From Mesorhizobium atlanticum (GTDB lineage: Bacteria; Pseudomonadota; Alphaproteobacteria; Rhizobiales; Rhizobiaceae), in assembly GCF_003289965.1 (NCBI RefSeq), contig NZ_QMBQ01000004.1:62001-126000 (forward strand): a stretch of DNA of 64,000 nt, given 5' to 3'. Numbering within the stretch: position 1 is the first letter of the stretch; every line of letters starts with the position of its first letter. This document shows positions 45,891 through 55,223 of the stretch, piece after piece. Under the pieces are notes generated by a model. The model was not told where the DNA came from and made no database searches. It saw only the letters and a program-made list of their open reading frames with translations. The position numbers were made by a program, and so were the translations under genes.

Positions 45891-45958
45891 CAGCTGGAGA
45901 TTGGCGACGACGCCAGCCACTTCGTCATCCACGGGCGGAGCAAGGAGCGAAGCGACGC

Positions 45959-46067
45959 GCGCAGACCCGAGGATCCATTCCGTGACCGGGAAGCGTCGCG
46001 ACGGTCCAGAATTCTGCTCCGCAGCATTCTACGGTCAAGGTAACGGCATGGATCCTCGGGTCTGCGC
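45959..46067. repeat. Long inverted repeat between hsp70-like and LysR genes
   Basis: Perfect 20-base arms: GCGCAGACCCGAGGATCCAT (45959-45978) and its exact reverse complement at 46048-46067, with a 69-base loop. Arms ending in GGATCC with CGAGG are typical of a common Mesorhizobium/Rhizobium intergenic palindrome. It lies between two convergent genes and may end both transcripts. Confidence 0.85.
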
Positions 46068-46114
46068 TCGCAATGATCCACACCCCAAGAACGCAATCCG
46101 GCTGCGCCCTGGCC

Positions 46115-47002
46115 TCAGCCGACCTTTCCACCCAGATGCGCCTTCAGCGCCATCTGGGCGAGGCTCGCCTGACGGTCGCGGTGCGTGATCATGGCGAAGT
46201 CGCGCTTCGGCAATTCGACCGGCACGGCCCGGAGGCTGCCTTCCGCCAGGGAGCGCGCGACGACGAGCTCCGAGATGATCGTCGCCCCGGCGCCGGCCTC
46301 CACCGCCTGACGCACGGCCTCGTTGCTGGGCAGTACCAGGAATATCTGCAGCTCCGCCGGCGGGACGCCCTGACTGTGCGCGAAATCCTCCAGCGCCTCG
46401 CGCGTGCCCGACCCGCCTTCCCGGATGATCCAGCGCAAGGCCCTGATGTCGAGGTTGCCCGCCCGCGTCATCGGGATCTCGGGATGCGAGCGCGCCACCA
46501 CCAGCATCATGCGGTCCTCGTCGACCGTGGCGCGGCGCAGGATGTCGGACTCGGTGCGACCCTCGACCAGGCCGAAATCGGCGCGGCCGTCCAGCACATT
46601 GGTCTCGACCTGTCTGGTGTTGCCGATCGTCACGCTCAGCTTCACGGCGGGATAGGCTTCGTGAAAAGAGGCCAGGCGACGCGGGAGCCAGTAGCTGGCG
46701 ATGGTCTGGCTGGCCGCGATCGACAGGCTGCCGGCGACGGTCTGCGAGACATCCTCCAGAACGCCGCGGGCGGCGGCGGCACGGTCCAGGACAGCCTTCG
46801 CCTCCGGCAGGAAACGGTGGCCGGTCTCTGCCAGTTCGATATTGCGGCCGACTCGGTTGAACAGGCGCACGCCATGCTGGGTTTCGAGCGCGCGGATGGC
46901 GGCAGAGGCCGCCGATTGCGAGATGCCGAGCCGCTCGGCGGCCTTGGTCATATGGCCGTGCTCGGCGACGGCGACGAAGATGCGCAACTGGTCGAGGGTC
47001 AT
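46115..47002 (-). CDS. LysR-type regulator (CysB/CbbR-like) next to SoeABC-like genes
   Basis: 295 residues. HTH: LRIFVAVAEHGHMTKAAERL then GISQSAASAAIRALETQHGV. The effector domain includes LSIAASQTIASYWLPRRLAS and REGGSGTREALEDFAHSQGV. It is divergent from the small-protein/soeABC operon, with a 124-base gap, so it likely controls it. Similar LysR proteins regulate sulfur or carbon oxidation genes. The ligand is not known. Confidence 0.85.
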   Translation of the reverse strand: MTLDQLRIFVAVAEHGHMTKAAERLGISQSAASAAIRALETQHGVRLFNRVGRNIELAETGHRFLPEAKAVLDRAAAARGVLEDVSQTVAGSLSIAASQTIASYWLPRRLASFHEAYPAVKLSVTIGNTRQVETNVLDGRADFGLVEGRTESDILRRATVDEDRMMLVVARSHPEIPMTRAGNLDIRALRWIIREGGSGTREALEDFAHSQGVPPAELQIFLVLPSNEAVRQAVEAGAGATIISELVVARSLAEGSLRAVPVELPKRDFAMITHRDRQASLAQMALKAHLGGKVG

Positions 47003-47126
47003 GGGTCAACTAAGAAGCAAAATCGATCGGAATTACAAGAGCTGCTTGTTAGACGGATCAATTGCTTTGTTCTAAGTTTTTAGCCGGACTTGGAAAAAAT
47101 TGGTCGCCAGAGGCCAAGAGCGGGAA

Positions 47127-47285
47127 ATGGCAGGGCGCTTCAAATCCCTATTCGCGCATTGGAGCCGCCGGCTGAAGCGGCAGTTCGCCGGCGAGCGCTA
47201 TCATCCTGAACTCCACTATATGCGCGGCCCGGGACCGAAGACGAAGGCCAAATTGGCGAACGGCAACAGCGTCCGCCAATCATGA
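47127..47285 (+). CDS. Small protein translationally coupled to soeA-like gene
   Basis: 52 residues from ATG 47127; a TTG at 47100 would add nine. The protein is basic: MAGRFKSLFAHWSRRLKRQF, GERYHPELHYMRGPGPKTKA. Its stop overlaps the next ATG (ATGA), the same coupling as between soeA and soeB. Conserved translational coupling supports a real gene. It has no signal or membrane segment and no known family; it may be a maturation or regulatory partner of the molybdoenzyme. Confidence 0.5.
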   Translation: MAGRFKSLFAHWSRRLKRQFAGERYHPELHYMRGPGPKTKAKLANGNSVRQS

Positions 47286-50212
47286 GCAAAACCGCGCCGC
47301 GCGGCGCCAATTCCGCCCCCTCGCAACGGCCGCTGGCCGACAGCCGCGCGCCGGACGAAGGCGACGGCGTCGACATCTCGCCAACCGTCTCCGACCGCAT
47401 CGCCAAGACCACCTGTTACATGTGCGCCTGCCGCTGCGGCATCGACGTCCATATCAAGGACGGCAAGGTGCGTTACATCAACGGCAACAAGGACCATCCG
47501 GTGAACCGCGGCGTGATCTGCGGCAAGGGCAGCGCCGGCATCATGCAGCATTACAGCCCGGCGCGGCTGAAGAAACCGCTGCTGAGGACAGGGACGCGCG
47601 GCTCGGGCGAATTCCGCGAGATCGAGTGGGACGAAGCGCTGACCATTGCCACCGAACGGCTTTCGGCGATCCGCAGAACTGACCCGAAGAAGCTCGCCTT
47701 CTTCACCGGACGCGACCAGTCGCAATCGCTGACCGGCTGGTGGGCGTCGAAATTCGGCACGCCCAATTTCGCCGCGCATGGCGGCTTCTGCTCGGTCAAC
47801 ATGGCGGCCGCCGGGCTTTACACGATCGGCGGTTCGTTCTGGGAGTTCGGCGAACCCGACTGGGACAACACGAAATACTTCATGCTGTTTGGCGTCGCCG
47901 AGGATCATGATTCCAATCCGATCAAGATCGGCCTCGGCAAGCTCAAGGCGGGCGGCGCCAAGGTGGTTTCGATCAACCCCTGCCGTACGGGCTACAACGC
48001 CATCGCCGACGACTGGATCGGCATCAGGCCGGGCACGGACGGACTGTTCGTGCTGGCGCTGGTCCATGAACTGCTCAAGGCTGGCCGCGTCGATCTCGAC
48101 TATCTGCTGCGCTACACCAACGCGCCGGTGCTGGTTGTGCAGGAGCCGGGCGCGGCCGATGATGGGCTGTTCGTCCGCGATGACGCCGGCAACCTGCTAG
48201 CGTGGGACAGGGTGGCCAAGCATCCGGTCAACGCAGCCGACCCTGAAACAAAGCCGGCGCTGACAGGTAGCTACATTGTCAATAGCCGCCCCTGCACGCC
48301 GGTGTTCCAGCTGATCGCCGACCGATATCTGGACAAGAGCTATTCGCCCGACGCGGTCGCTGCGCGCTGCGGCGTCAGCGCGGAGACGATCCGCCGCATC
48401 GCGGCCGAACTGGCGCATGTCGCCTTCGAGCAGACGATCGAGCTGCCGATCGCCTGGACTGACTGGGCCGGCCGCCAGCACGAGACGATCAAGGGCCGGC
48501 CGGTGTCGATGCATGCCATGCGCGGCATCTCGGCCCATTCCAACGGTTTCCACACCTGCCGTGCCATCCACCTGCTGCAGGTTCTGCTCGGCACTGTCGA
48601 CGTTCCGGGCGGCTTCCGCTTCAAGCCGCCCTATCCACGTTGCGCGCCGCCGGGGCCGAAGCCATGCGGAAAAAACGCCCAGCCGATGACGCCGCTGGAT
48701 GGCATGCCGCTCGGCTTTGTCTGCGGCCCGGACGATCTTCTGGTCGACGAGGCCGGCTATCCCACCCGCATCGACAAGGCCTATTCCTGGGAAGCGCCCC
48801 TGGCCGCGCATGGGCTGATGCACACGGTCATCCGCAACGCCTGGGCCGGCGATCCTTATCCGATCGACACGCTGTTCATGTACATGTCGAACATGGCGTG
48901 GAACTCCTCGATGAACACGGTCGAGACGATCCGCATGCTCACCGACGAGGACGGGTCGGGCGGGTACAGAATCCCCTTCATCATCTATTCCGACGCCTAT
49001 TATTCCGAGACGGTGGCGTTTGCCGACCTAGTGCTGCCGGACACCACCTATCTTGAGCGGCACGACTGCATCAGCCTGCTCGACCGGCCGATCAGCCATG
49101 CCGACGGAGCCGCCGACGCCATCCGCCATCCGGTGGTGGAGCCGGACCGCGACGTGCGGCCCTTCCAGTCGGTGCTGATTGAGCTCGGCGCGCGGCTTGG
49201 CCTGCCTGGCTTCGTCAACGAGGACGGCTCGACGAAATATCGCGACTATGCCGACTACATCGTCAACCACGAGCGCATGCCCGGCATCGGCCCTTTAGCC
49301 GGCTGGCGCGGCAAGGATGGCGCATCGATCGGCAAGGGCGACGCCAACACCGACCAGCTGCAGCGCTACATCGACAATGGCGGCTTCTGGCACCACGATT
49401 TTTCCGACGACCAGCGCTATTACAAGATGGGCAACCGCTCCTATCTCGATTTCGCGGTCGAGATGGGTTTCATCGCCAAGGCGGAGCCCATCGTCTTCCA
49501 GCTCTACTCGGAGCCGATGCAGCGGTTCAGGCTTGCCGCGCGGGGCCATGGCAAGACGCAGCCACCGGAGGCCGAGCGCAGCCGCATCGAGGCCTATATG
49601 GACCCGCTGCCCTTCTGGTACGCGCCCTTCGAGGACGACACTGTCGATCTCGAAAAATACCCACTGCATGGGCTGACGCAGCGGCCGATGCACATGTACC
49701 ATTCCTGGGGCTCGCAGAATGCGTGGCTGCGGCAGATCACCAGCCAGAACCGGCTGTTCGTGCATCACCAGACGGCCGCCAGGCTTGGCCTTGCCGACGA
49801 TGACTGGGTTTGGATCGAAAGCGTCAACGGCCGGGTGAAGGGACAGATCAAGCTGATCGACGGCGTGAATCCGGACACGGTGTGGACCTGGAACGCGATC
49901 GGCAAGAGGCGCGGCAGCTGGGGCCTGAAGGACGATGCGGCGGAGAGCAATCGCGGCTTCCTGCTCAACCACATCATCGGCGACCAGACAGAGGCCGATG
50001 CCAGCGGCAAGCGCTACTCCAATTCAGACCCGGTCACGGGACAAGCGGCATGGTTCGACGTGCGCGTGCGCATCACGAAATGCGCGCCGCAGGAAGCCGG
50101 TTTCACCGAGCCGCAATTCGAGCGTTTTGCCCGGCCGCCGCATTTCGAATCTTCGCCCGACATACTTCGCTTCGGCGCGGAATTCCGCATGAACAGGGAA
50201 GTCGCCGAATGA
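47282..50212 (+). CDS. soeA: Molybdopterin oxidoreductase, SoeA-like (sulfite dehydrogenase catalytic subunit)
   Basis: 976 residues. There is no twin-arginine signal, so it should work in the cytoplasm. The 4Fe-4S motif CYMCACRC ends with ICGKGSAGI; the molybdopterin domains show FFTGRDQSQSLTGWWASKFG, GGFCSVNMAAAGL, EPDWDNTKYFMLFGVAEDHD and the C-terminal LGLADDDWVWIESVNGRVKG. It forms an operon with a 4Fe-4S protein and a DmsC-type anchor, the SoeABC order, which oxidises sulfite to sulfate on the cytoplasmic face in purple sulfur bacteria and roseobacters. A polysulfide or formate role is not excluded. It is coupled to the upstream small gene and downstream soeB (ATGA overlaps). Confidence 0.72.
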   Translation: MSKTAPRGANSAPSQRPLADSRAPDEGDGVDISPTVSDRIAKTTCYMCACRCGIDVHIKDGKVRYINGNKDHPVNRGVICGKGSAGIMQHYSPARLKKPLLRTGTRGSGEFREIEWDEALTIATERLSAIRRTDPKKLAFFTGRDQSQSLTGWWASKFGTPNFAAHGGFCSVNMAAAGLYTIGGSFWEFGEPDWDNTKYFMLFGVAEDHDSNPIKIGLGKLKAGGAKVVSINPCRTGYNAIADDWIGIRPGTDGLFVLALVHELLKAGRVDLDYLLRYTNAPVLVVQEPGAADDGLFVRDDAGNLLAWDRVAKHPVNAADPETKPALTGSYIVNSRPCTPVFQLIADRYLDKSYSPDAVAARCGVSAETIRRIAAELAHVAFEQTIELPIAWTDWAGRQHETIKGRPVSMHAMRGISAHSNGFHTCRAIHLLQVLLGTVDVPGGFRFKPPYPRCAPPGPKPCGKNAQPMTPLDGMPLGFVCGPDDLLVDEAGYPTRIDKAYSWEAPLAAHGLMHTVIRNAWAGDPYPIDTLFMYMSNMAWNSSMNTVETIRMLTDEDGSGGYRIPFIIYSDAYYSETVAFADLVLPDTTYLERHDCISLLDRPISHADGAADAIRHPVVEPDRDVRPFQSVLIELGARLGLPGFVNEDGSTKYRDYADYIVNHERMPGIGPLAGWRGKDGASIGKGDANTDQLQRYIDNGGFWHHDFSDDQRYYKMGNRSYLDFAVEMGFIAKAEPIVFQLYSEPMQRFRLAARGHGKTQPPEAERSRIEAYMDPLPFWYAPFEDDTVDLEKYPLHGLTQRPMHMYHSWGSQNAWLRQITSQNRLFVHHQTAARLGLADDDWVWIESVNGRVKGQIKLIDGVNPDTVWTWNAIGKRRGSWGLKDDAAESNRGFLLNHIIGDQTEADASGKRYSNSDPVTGQAAWFDVRVRITKCAPQEAGFTEPQFERFARPPHFESSPDILRFGAEFRMNREVAE

Positions 50213-50943
50213 CCTGCCTTCCCGCCCAAACCGATAAGAAACTCGGCCTCGTCATCGACCTCGACACCTGCGTCGGCTGCCAGGCCTGCGTCACCGCCTG
50301 CAAGGAATGGAACACGGGCGGCCATATGGCGCCGCTGACCGACACCGATCCGTATGGCGCGCATGCCGACGGTGTCTGGTTCAACCGCGTGCACAGTTAC
50401 GAACACACGACGGAGTTGGGCGGCCGTACGGTGAATTTTCCGCGCTCCTGCCTGCATTGCGAGCAGCCGGCCTGCGTCACCGTCTGCCCGACCGGCGCCT
50501 CCTACAAGCGCGCCTCCGATGGCATCGTGCTGGTCGACGAGGATAAGTGCATCGGCTGCAAGCTGTGCAGCTGGGCCTGCCCCTATGGCGCGCGCGAGTT
50601 CGACACCGATGTCGGCGTCATGAAGAAATGCACGCTCTGCGTCGACCGCATCTACAACCACAATCTGGCCGAGGAAGATCGCGTGCCGGCCTGCGTCGCC
50701 GCCTGCCCGACCAGCGCCCGGCATTTCGGCGATCTCGGCGATCCGACCTCGGCGATTTCACAGCTGGTGGAGGAGCGGGGTGGCGTCGCGCTGATGCCGG
50801 AGCTCGGCTACAAGCCGACCAACCGCTATCTGCCGCCGCGGGCCCGCAGCGAACGGGCGGCGAAGGTCGACGCGCCGGCGCTGGAGCCGATCAAGGCCGA
50901 GGGCGGTTTCCTGGGCTGGATCGACCGCATGCTTTCGAACTGA
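50209..50943 (+). CDS. soeB: 4Fe-4S ferredoxin-type subunit, SoeB-like
   Basis: 244 residues from ATG 50209, overlapping the soeA stop. Four cysteine clusters hold 4Fe-4S centres: CVGCQACVTACKEW, CLHCEQPACVTVCP, CIGCKLCSWACP and CTLCVDRIY with CVAACP. Electrons from the molybdenum subunit would pass along these to the membrane anchor. The DmsB/PsrB/SoeB type fits. A DPYGAHADGVWFNRVHSYE segment resembles SoeB of roseobacters, as recalled. It precedes soeC by two bases. Confidence 0.75.
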   Translation: MTCLPAQTDKKLGLVIDLDTCVGCQACVTACKEWNTGGHMAPLTDTDPYGAHADGVWFNRVHSYEHTTELGGRTVNFPRSCLHCEQPACVTVCPTGASYKRASDGIVLVDEDKCIGCKLCSWACPYGAREFDTDVGVMKKCTLCVDRIYNHNLAEEDRVPACVAACPTSARHFGDLGDPTSAISQLVEERGGVALMPELGYKPTNRYLPPRARSERAAKVDAPALEPIKAEGGFLGWIDRMLSN

Positions 50944-50945
50944 TC

Positions 50946-51884
50946 ATGCATCCCGCTTTCTCGGTCGTCTTCTTCACCACCGCCACCGGCGCCGGCTACG
51001 GCCTGCTGGCGCTGCTCGGCGTGCTTGGTGGGTTGGGGTTCATTCCCGCCGATTTCTGGCTTGGCCTTGCCGGCATGGCGCTGGCGCTCGGGCTGATCGT
51101 GGCCGGGCTTTTGTCCTCCACCGGTCATCTCGGCCGGCCGGAGCGAGCCTGGCGGGCCTTCTCGCAATGGCGCAGTTCCTGGCTGTCGCGCGAAGGCGTG
51201 GCGTCGGTCGCGACCTTCATCCCCGCCGGGCTGTTCGGCATCGGCTGGGTGTTTTTCGGCAAGAGCGGCGGCTGGGTGGCGGCCGCCGGATTGCTGGCGG
51301 CGGCAGGTGCGGTGGTGACTGTCTGCACCACCGGCATGATCTACGCCTCGCTGAAGCCGATCGCGCAGTGGCACAGCCGCTATACGCTACCGGCCTATCT
51401 TATCTTCGCGGCGATGACCGGGAGCGTTCTGGCGAACGCCCTGCTTCAAAGCTTCAGCGCCGGCTCCAGCGCTATACTAGCGCTCGCTCTGCTTGCCACG
51501 CTCGCCGGCTGGGTCTGGAAGCTCGCGACCTGGCGCTACAATGACCAGTTGGAGATTCCGACCACCGCAAACACCGCGACGGGGCTCGCAGGTGGCACCG
51601 TGCGGTCGATCGAATGGCCGCATACGGAAGAAAACTACCTGCTGAAGGAAATGGGTTTTCGAATTGCGCGCAAGCATAGCGCGAAGCTGCGGTGGATCAC
51701 GCAGGCGCTGGCTTTCGTGGTGCCGATCGTCCTGCTCATCCTCGCCTTCATGGCGCCATGGCCTTTGGCGTCAATGGCGTCCGCGCTGGCGGCTGTCTCG
51801 CAATTCGCCGGCATGCTTGTCGAGCGCTGGCTGTTCTTCGCCGAGGCGAAGCACACGGTCACGCTCTACTATGGCAGGGCATAG
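50946..51884 (+). CDS. soeC: DmsC-type membrane anchor, SoeC-like
   Basis: 312 residues from ATG 50946, two bases after soeB. About eight hydrophobic segments start with HPAFSVVFFTTATGAGYGLL, and HLGRPERAWRAFSQWRSSWL is the conserved cytoplasmic loop of DmsC. It anchors the complex in the inner membrane and transfers electrons to quinone. The gene ends four bases before the convergent pdeM stop. Confidence 0.78.
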   Translation: MHPAFSVVFFTTATGAGYGLLALLGVLGGLGFIPADFWLGLAGMALALGLIVAGLLSSTGHLGRPERAWRAFSQWRSSWLSREGVASVATFIPAGLFGIGWVFFGKSGGWVAAAGLLAAAGAVVTVCTTGMIYASLKPIAQWHSRYTLPAYLIFAAMTGSVLANALLQSFSAGSSAILALALLATLAGWVWKLATWRYNDQLEIPTTANTATGLAGGTVRSIEWPHTEENYLLKEMGFRIARKHSAKLRWITQALAFVVPIVLLILAFMAPWPLASMASALAAVSQFAGMLVERWLFFAEAKHTVTLYYGRA

Positions 51885-51888
51885 AGCC

Positions 51889-52605
51889 TCATCCCGGCCG
51901 CAGCATCGAGCCGGAAATCGCAAAAATGCGTTCGGCGCCGAGCATATAGGCCATCAGCGTTTCCAGCCGGAACAGGCCGGCATAGGCGCGGTCGAGCACG
52001 TTTAGCGAGCCGGTATAGGCGCCGAAGGCCGGCATGATCATGCGGCCGCCGTCGCCGGCGAAGCAGCGCCGCCTGACTGAGCGGCCGCGCTGGACGATAC
52101 GCGCGCAAGGGTGGAGGTGGCCTGATATCTCGCCCTCGATCCGTGTCTTGGAGGGCTCGTGCCGGAAGAGCAGCGAGCCGATGGCGAGTTCCCGCACCGT
52201 CTCGCCGGGCAGATCGGCGGGCGCCTCGGGATCGTGGTTGCCGGCGACCCAGATCCAGTCGCGGCCACCCATCATCGCTTCCAGGCGCTCGCGGAAGCTC
52301 GAATGCATGCGCTCGGCGCCGCCGCCGTCATGGAAGGAGTCGCCCAGGCTGACGACGATCCGCGGCTGGTAGTCGGCGATCACCGCCTGCAGCCGCAGCA
52401 AGGTCGCGCCGGTATCGTAAGGTGGAATCAGCGCGCCGCGCCTGGCGAAGGACGAGCCCTTTTCGAGATGCAGGTCGGAGACCGCGAGCAGCCGCAGATC
52501 GGGGAAATAGAGCACGCCACGCCGGTCGCAGACCGCGCGCTCGCCGGCGATGCCGACGAGGTCGGCCTCGGCGATCAGCGTTGCGCGCGACAGCGAAAAA
52601 TTCAT
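51889..52605 (-). CDS. pdeM: PdeM, ligase-associated DNA damage response endonuclease
   Basis: 238 residues. Calcineurin-like phosphoesterase motifs are VSDLHLEKG, SLGDSFHDGG, VAGNHDPE and SGHLHPCARI, all metal-binding residues intact. PdeM is encoded next to an Lhr-type helicase in many proteobacteria, near DNA ligase genes. It is 19 bases downstream of lhr and thus co-transcribed. The C-terminal half is family-specific. Nuclease activity and cellular role are inferred from family. Confidence 0.92.
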   Translation of the reverse strand: MNFSLSRATLIAEADLVGIAGERAVCDRRGVLYFPDLRLLAVSDLHLEKGSSFARRGALIPPYDTGATLLRLQAVIADYQPRIVVSLGDSFHDGGGAERMHSSFRERLEAMMGGRDWIWVAGNHDPEAPADLPGETVRELAIGSLLFRHEPSKTRIEGEISGHLHPCARIVQRGRSVRRRCFAGDGGRMIMPAFGAYTGSLNVLDRAYAGLFRLETLMAYMLGAERIFAISGSMLRPG

Positions 52606-52624
52606 CCCCTCTCGGCTCTCTCTT

Positions 52625-55162
52625 TCAGTCCATCATCTCGGGGCCCATGGCCTCTTCGACGAGGGTGGCGGCATCCATCAACAGCGTCTCATCCGCCTCG
52701 CCATTCACCGGCATCTTGCCGATTTCAAGCATGATCGGCACCGCCAGCGGCGATATCTGCTCGAGATTCTTATGCATGATTCGACCGCGGATGCGCGAGA
52801 GCATCTCGGCAAGTCTGCTGACATCGAGCAGCCCGGTCGCCGCATCCGTGCGGGTGGCCTGCAGCAGAATATGGTCGGGTTCATGGCTGCGCAGCACGTC
52901 ATAGATCAGGTCGGTCGAAACGGTCACCTGGCGGCCGCTTTTCTCCTTGCCGGGGTGGCGCTTTTCGATCAGTCCGGAAATCAGCGCGCAATTGCGGAAG
53001 GTGCGCTTCAAGAGCCAGCTGTCGGCAAACCAGACTTCGAGATCGTCGCCGAGCATGTCTTGATCGAACAGCGTGGCCAGCGACGGTTTTCTGTTCTTGA
53101 ACATCCAACCCATGTCGGCCAGCGACCAGATGGCCAGCGCATAGTCTGTGGCCACGAATCCGACCGGCTTGGCTCCTGCCCGATCCAGCCGCCGGGTAAG
53201 CAGCATGCCGAGCGTCTGATGCGCAAGCCTGCCCTCGAACGGATATGCCACCATGTAATACCGGTTGCCGCGCGGAAAGGTTTCGATCAACAGGTCATCG
53301 CGTTTCGGCAAAACGGACTTGTCCGCTTGAAATCTCAACCAGTCCGCGACCTGCTCGGGGAGTTTCTTCCAGCGTTGCGGGTCGTCGAGCATGGCGCGCA
53401 CCTGCTCGGCGAGGTAGGTCGAAAGCGGGAATTTGCCACCGCCATAGTAAGGCACCTTCGCGTCGCTGCCCGGCGCGTTCGAGACAAAGCACTCATTCTC
53501 GCGAATGCCTTCGAAGCGCAGGATCTTGCCGGCGAACATGAAGGTGTCGCCGTGGGTCAAAGTCTCCAGAAACGCTTCCTCGATCTTTCCCAGAACCCTG
53601 CCGCCGCGCGAGGCTGCCCCCCGACTGCCGGCCTGGACGTAGCGTACATTGAGCGCCGGCACCTCGATGATGGTGCCGACATTGAGCCTGTATTGCTGGG
53701 CAACGGCCGGATTTGAAACCCGCCACAGGCCTTCCTTGGTCTGCCGGATACGGGCATAGCGCTCGTAATTTCTCAGCGCGTAGCCGCCGGTGGCGACGAA
53801 GTCGATGACCCGGTCGAATGTCGGCCTGTCCAGGCTGGCGTAAGGCGCGGCCGTCCTTACTTCATCGAACAACGTATCGGCATGGAACGGCGCGCCGCAG
53901 GCGCAGCCCAGCACGTGTTGCGCCAAGACGTCCAGCCCGCCATTGACCAGCGGTGGCGTGTCCTGGGCGCCGAGATAGTTGGCGTCGAGCGCGGCGCGGC
54001 ATTCCAGAACCTCGAAGCGGTTTGCCGGGATCAGGATCGCCTTGGATGGCTCATCCATGCGGTGGTTGGCGCGGCCGATGCGCTGCGCAAGGCGGCTCGC
54101 CCCCTTCGGCGCGCCGACATGCACGACCAGATCGACGTCGCCCCAGTCGATGCCCAGATCCAGCGTCGAGGTGGCGACGATGGCGCGCAACGCGTTCTCG
54201 CCCATGGCCTTCTCAACGCGGCGGCGCTGGGCGACATCAAGGGATCCGTGGTGAAGCGCGATCGGCAGCGTGTCTTCATTGACGCGCCATAGTTCCTGGA
54301 ACAGCAACTCGGCCTGGCTGCGCGTGTTGACGAAAAGCAGCGTGGTCTTGTGCCGCTTGATCTCGCGGTAGATTTCAGGCGTGGCGTAGCGGGCCGAGTG
54401 CCCGGCCCAGGGAACGCGCTCTTCGGAATCAAGGATCGAAATGTCGGGCTTGGCGCCGCCCGTGACGACGATGAGCTCGGACATGGCGCCCGGAGAAGCC
54501 TGACTGACCAGCCATCGCCGCAATTCATCGGGCTCGGCGACGGTCGCCGACAGGCCGATGGTCTGAAGGTCAGGGACAAAGGCGCGCAAACGCGCCAGGC
54601 CAAGCGCCAGAAGATGGCCCCGCTTCGAGGTGACCAGCGAATGCAGCTCGTCGAGCACGACATAGCGCAGATCCTCGAAGAAGCGTTTCGCGTCGTTCGA
54701 GGCGATCAGCAAGGCGAGCTGCTCTGGCGTGGTGAGCAGAATGTCGGGCGGCGCCAGCTTCTGCCGCTGGCGCTTGTGCGAAGGCGTGTCGCCGGTGCGG
54801 GTCTCGATGGTGACGGGCAGGCCGATCTCCTCGACCGGCTTGCCGAGATTGCGCTCGATGTCGACGGCCAGCGCTTTCAGCGGCGAGATGTAGAGCGTGT
54901 GGATGCCGCGATGCGCCTGGCCCGGCTTGCGCTTCGGCCGGTTGGCGAGTTCGGTCAGCGACGGCAGGAAGCCGGCCAGCGTCTTGCCGGCGCCGGTCGG
55001 CGCGATCAGCAGCACCGATTGGCCGCTTTGCGCCTTCGCCAGCAGCTCGAGCTGATGGACGCGCGGCGACCAGCCTTTTTCGCCGAACCATTTGACGAAT
55101 GGCTCAGGCAGCAGGACGGCGGCATTCTGTTCGGCAAGGCGCGGCTGCTCGGTCACGCCCAA
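52625..55162 (-). CDS. Lhr-type DEXH helicase, ligase-associated
   Basis: 845 residues. Walker A VLLIAPTGAGKTLAGFLPSL, motif II DELHSL, motif III SATV, motif VI QRIGRANHR, followed by a winged helix and the Lhr C-terminal domain. It belongs to the ligase-associated DNA damage response helicases, about half the length of E. coli Lhr. It acts on single-strand DNA or RNA:DNA in repair. It forms an operon with pdeM; the ligase that gives the family its name is not in the window. Confidence 0.92.
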   Translation of the reverse strand: MGVTEQPRLAEQNAAVLLPEPFVKWFGEKGWSPRVHQLELLAKAQSGQSVLLIAPTGAGKTLAGFLPSLTELANRPKRKPGQAHRGIHTLYISPLKALAVDIERNLGKPVEEIGLPVTIETRTGDTPSHKRQRQKLAPPDILLTTPEQLALLIASNDAKRFFEDLRYVVLDELHSLVTSKRGHLLALGLARLRAFVPDLQTIGLSATVAEPDELRRWLVSQASPGAMSELIVVTGGAKPDISILDSEERVPWAGHSARYATPEIYREIKRHKTTLLFVNTRSQAELLFQELWRVNEDTLPIALHHGSLDVAQRRRVEKAMGENALRAIVATSTLDLGIDWGDVDLVVHVGAPKGASRLAQRIGRANHRMDEPSKAILIPANRFEVLECRAALDANYLGAQDTPPLVNGGLDVLAQHVLGCACGAPFHADTLFDEVRTAAPYASLDRPTFDRVIDFVATGGYALRNYERYARIRQTKEGLWRVSNPAVAQQYRLNVGTIIEVPALNVRYVQAGSRGAASRGGRVLGKIEEAFLETLTHGDTFMFAGKILRFEGIRENECFVSNAPGSDAKVPYYGGGKFPLSTYLAEQVRAMLDDPQRWKKLPEQVADWLRFQADKSVLPKRDDLLIETFPRGNRYYMVAYPFEGRLAHQTLGMLLTRRLDRAGAKPVGFVATDYALAIWSLADMGWMFKNRKPSLATLFDQDMLGDDLEVWFADSWLLKRTFRNCALISGLIEKRHPGKEKSGRQVTVSTDLIYDVLRSHEPDHILLQATRTDAATGLLDVSRLAEMLSRIRGRIMHKNLEQISPLAVPIMLEIGKMPVNGEADETLLMDAATLVEEAMGPEMMD

Positions 55163-55223
55163 CAGGTAGCGCGACGGGGCGCGCTCGCCAAGGAAAATCG
55201 GAACAAAAGGGGATCGTTTTTCC

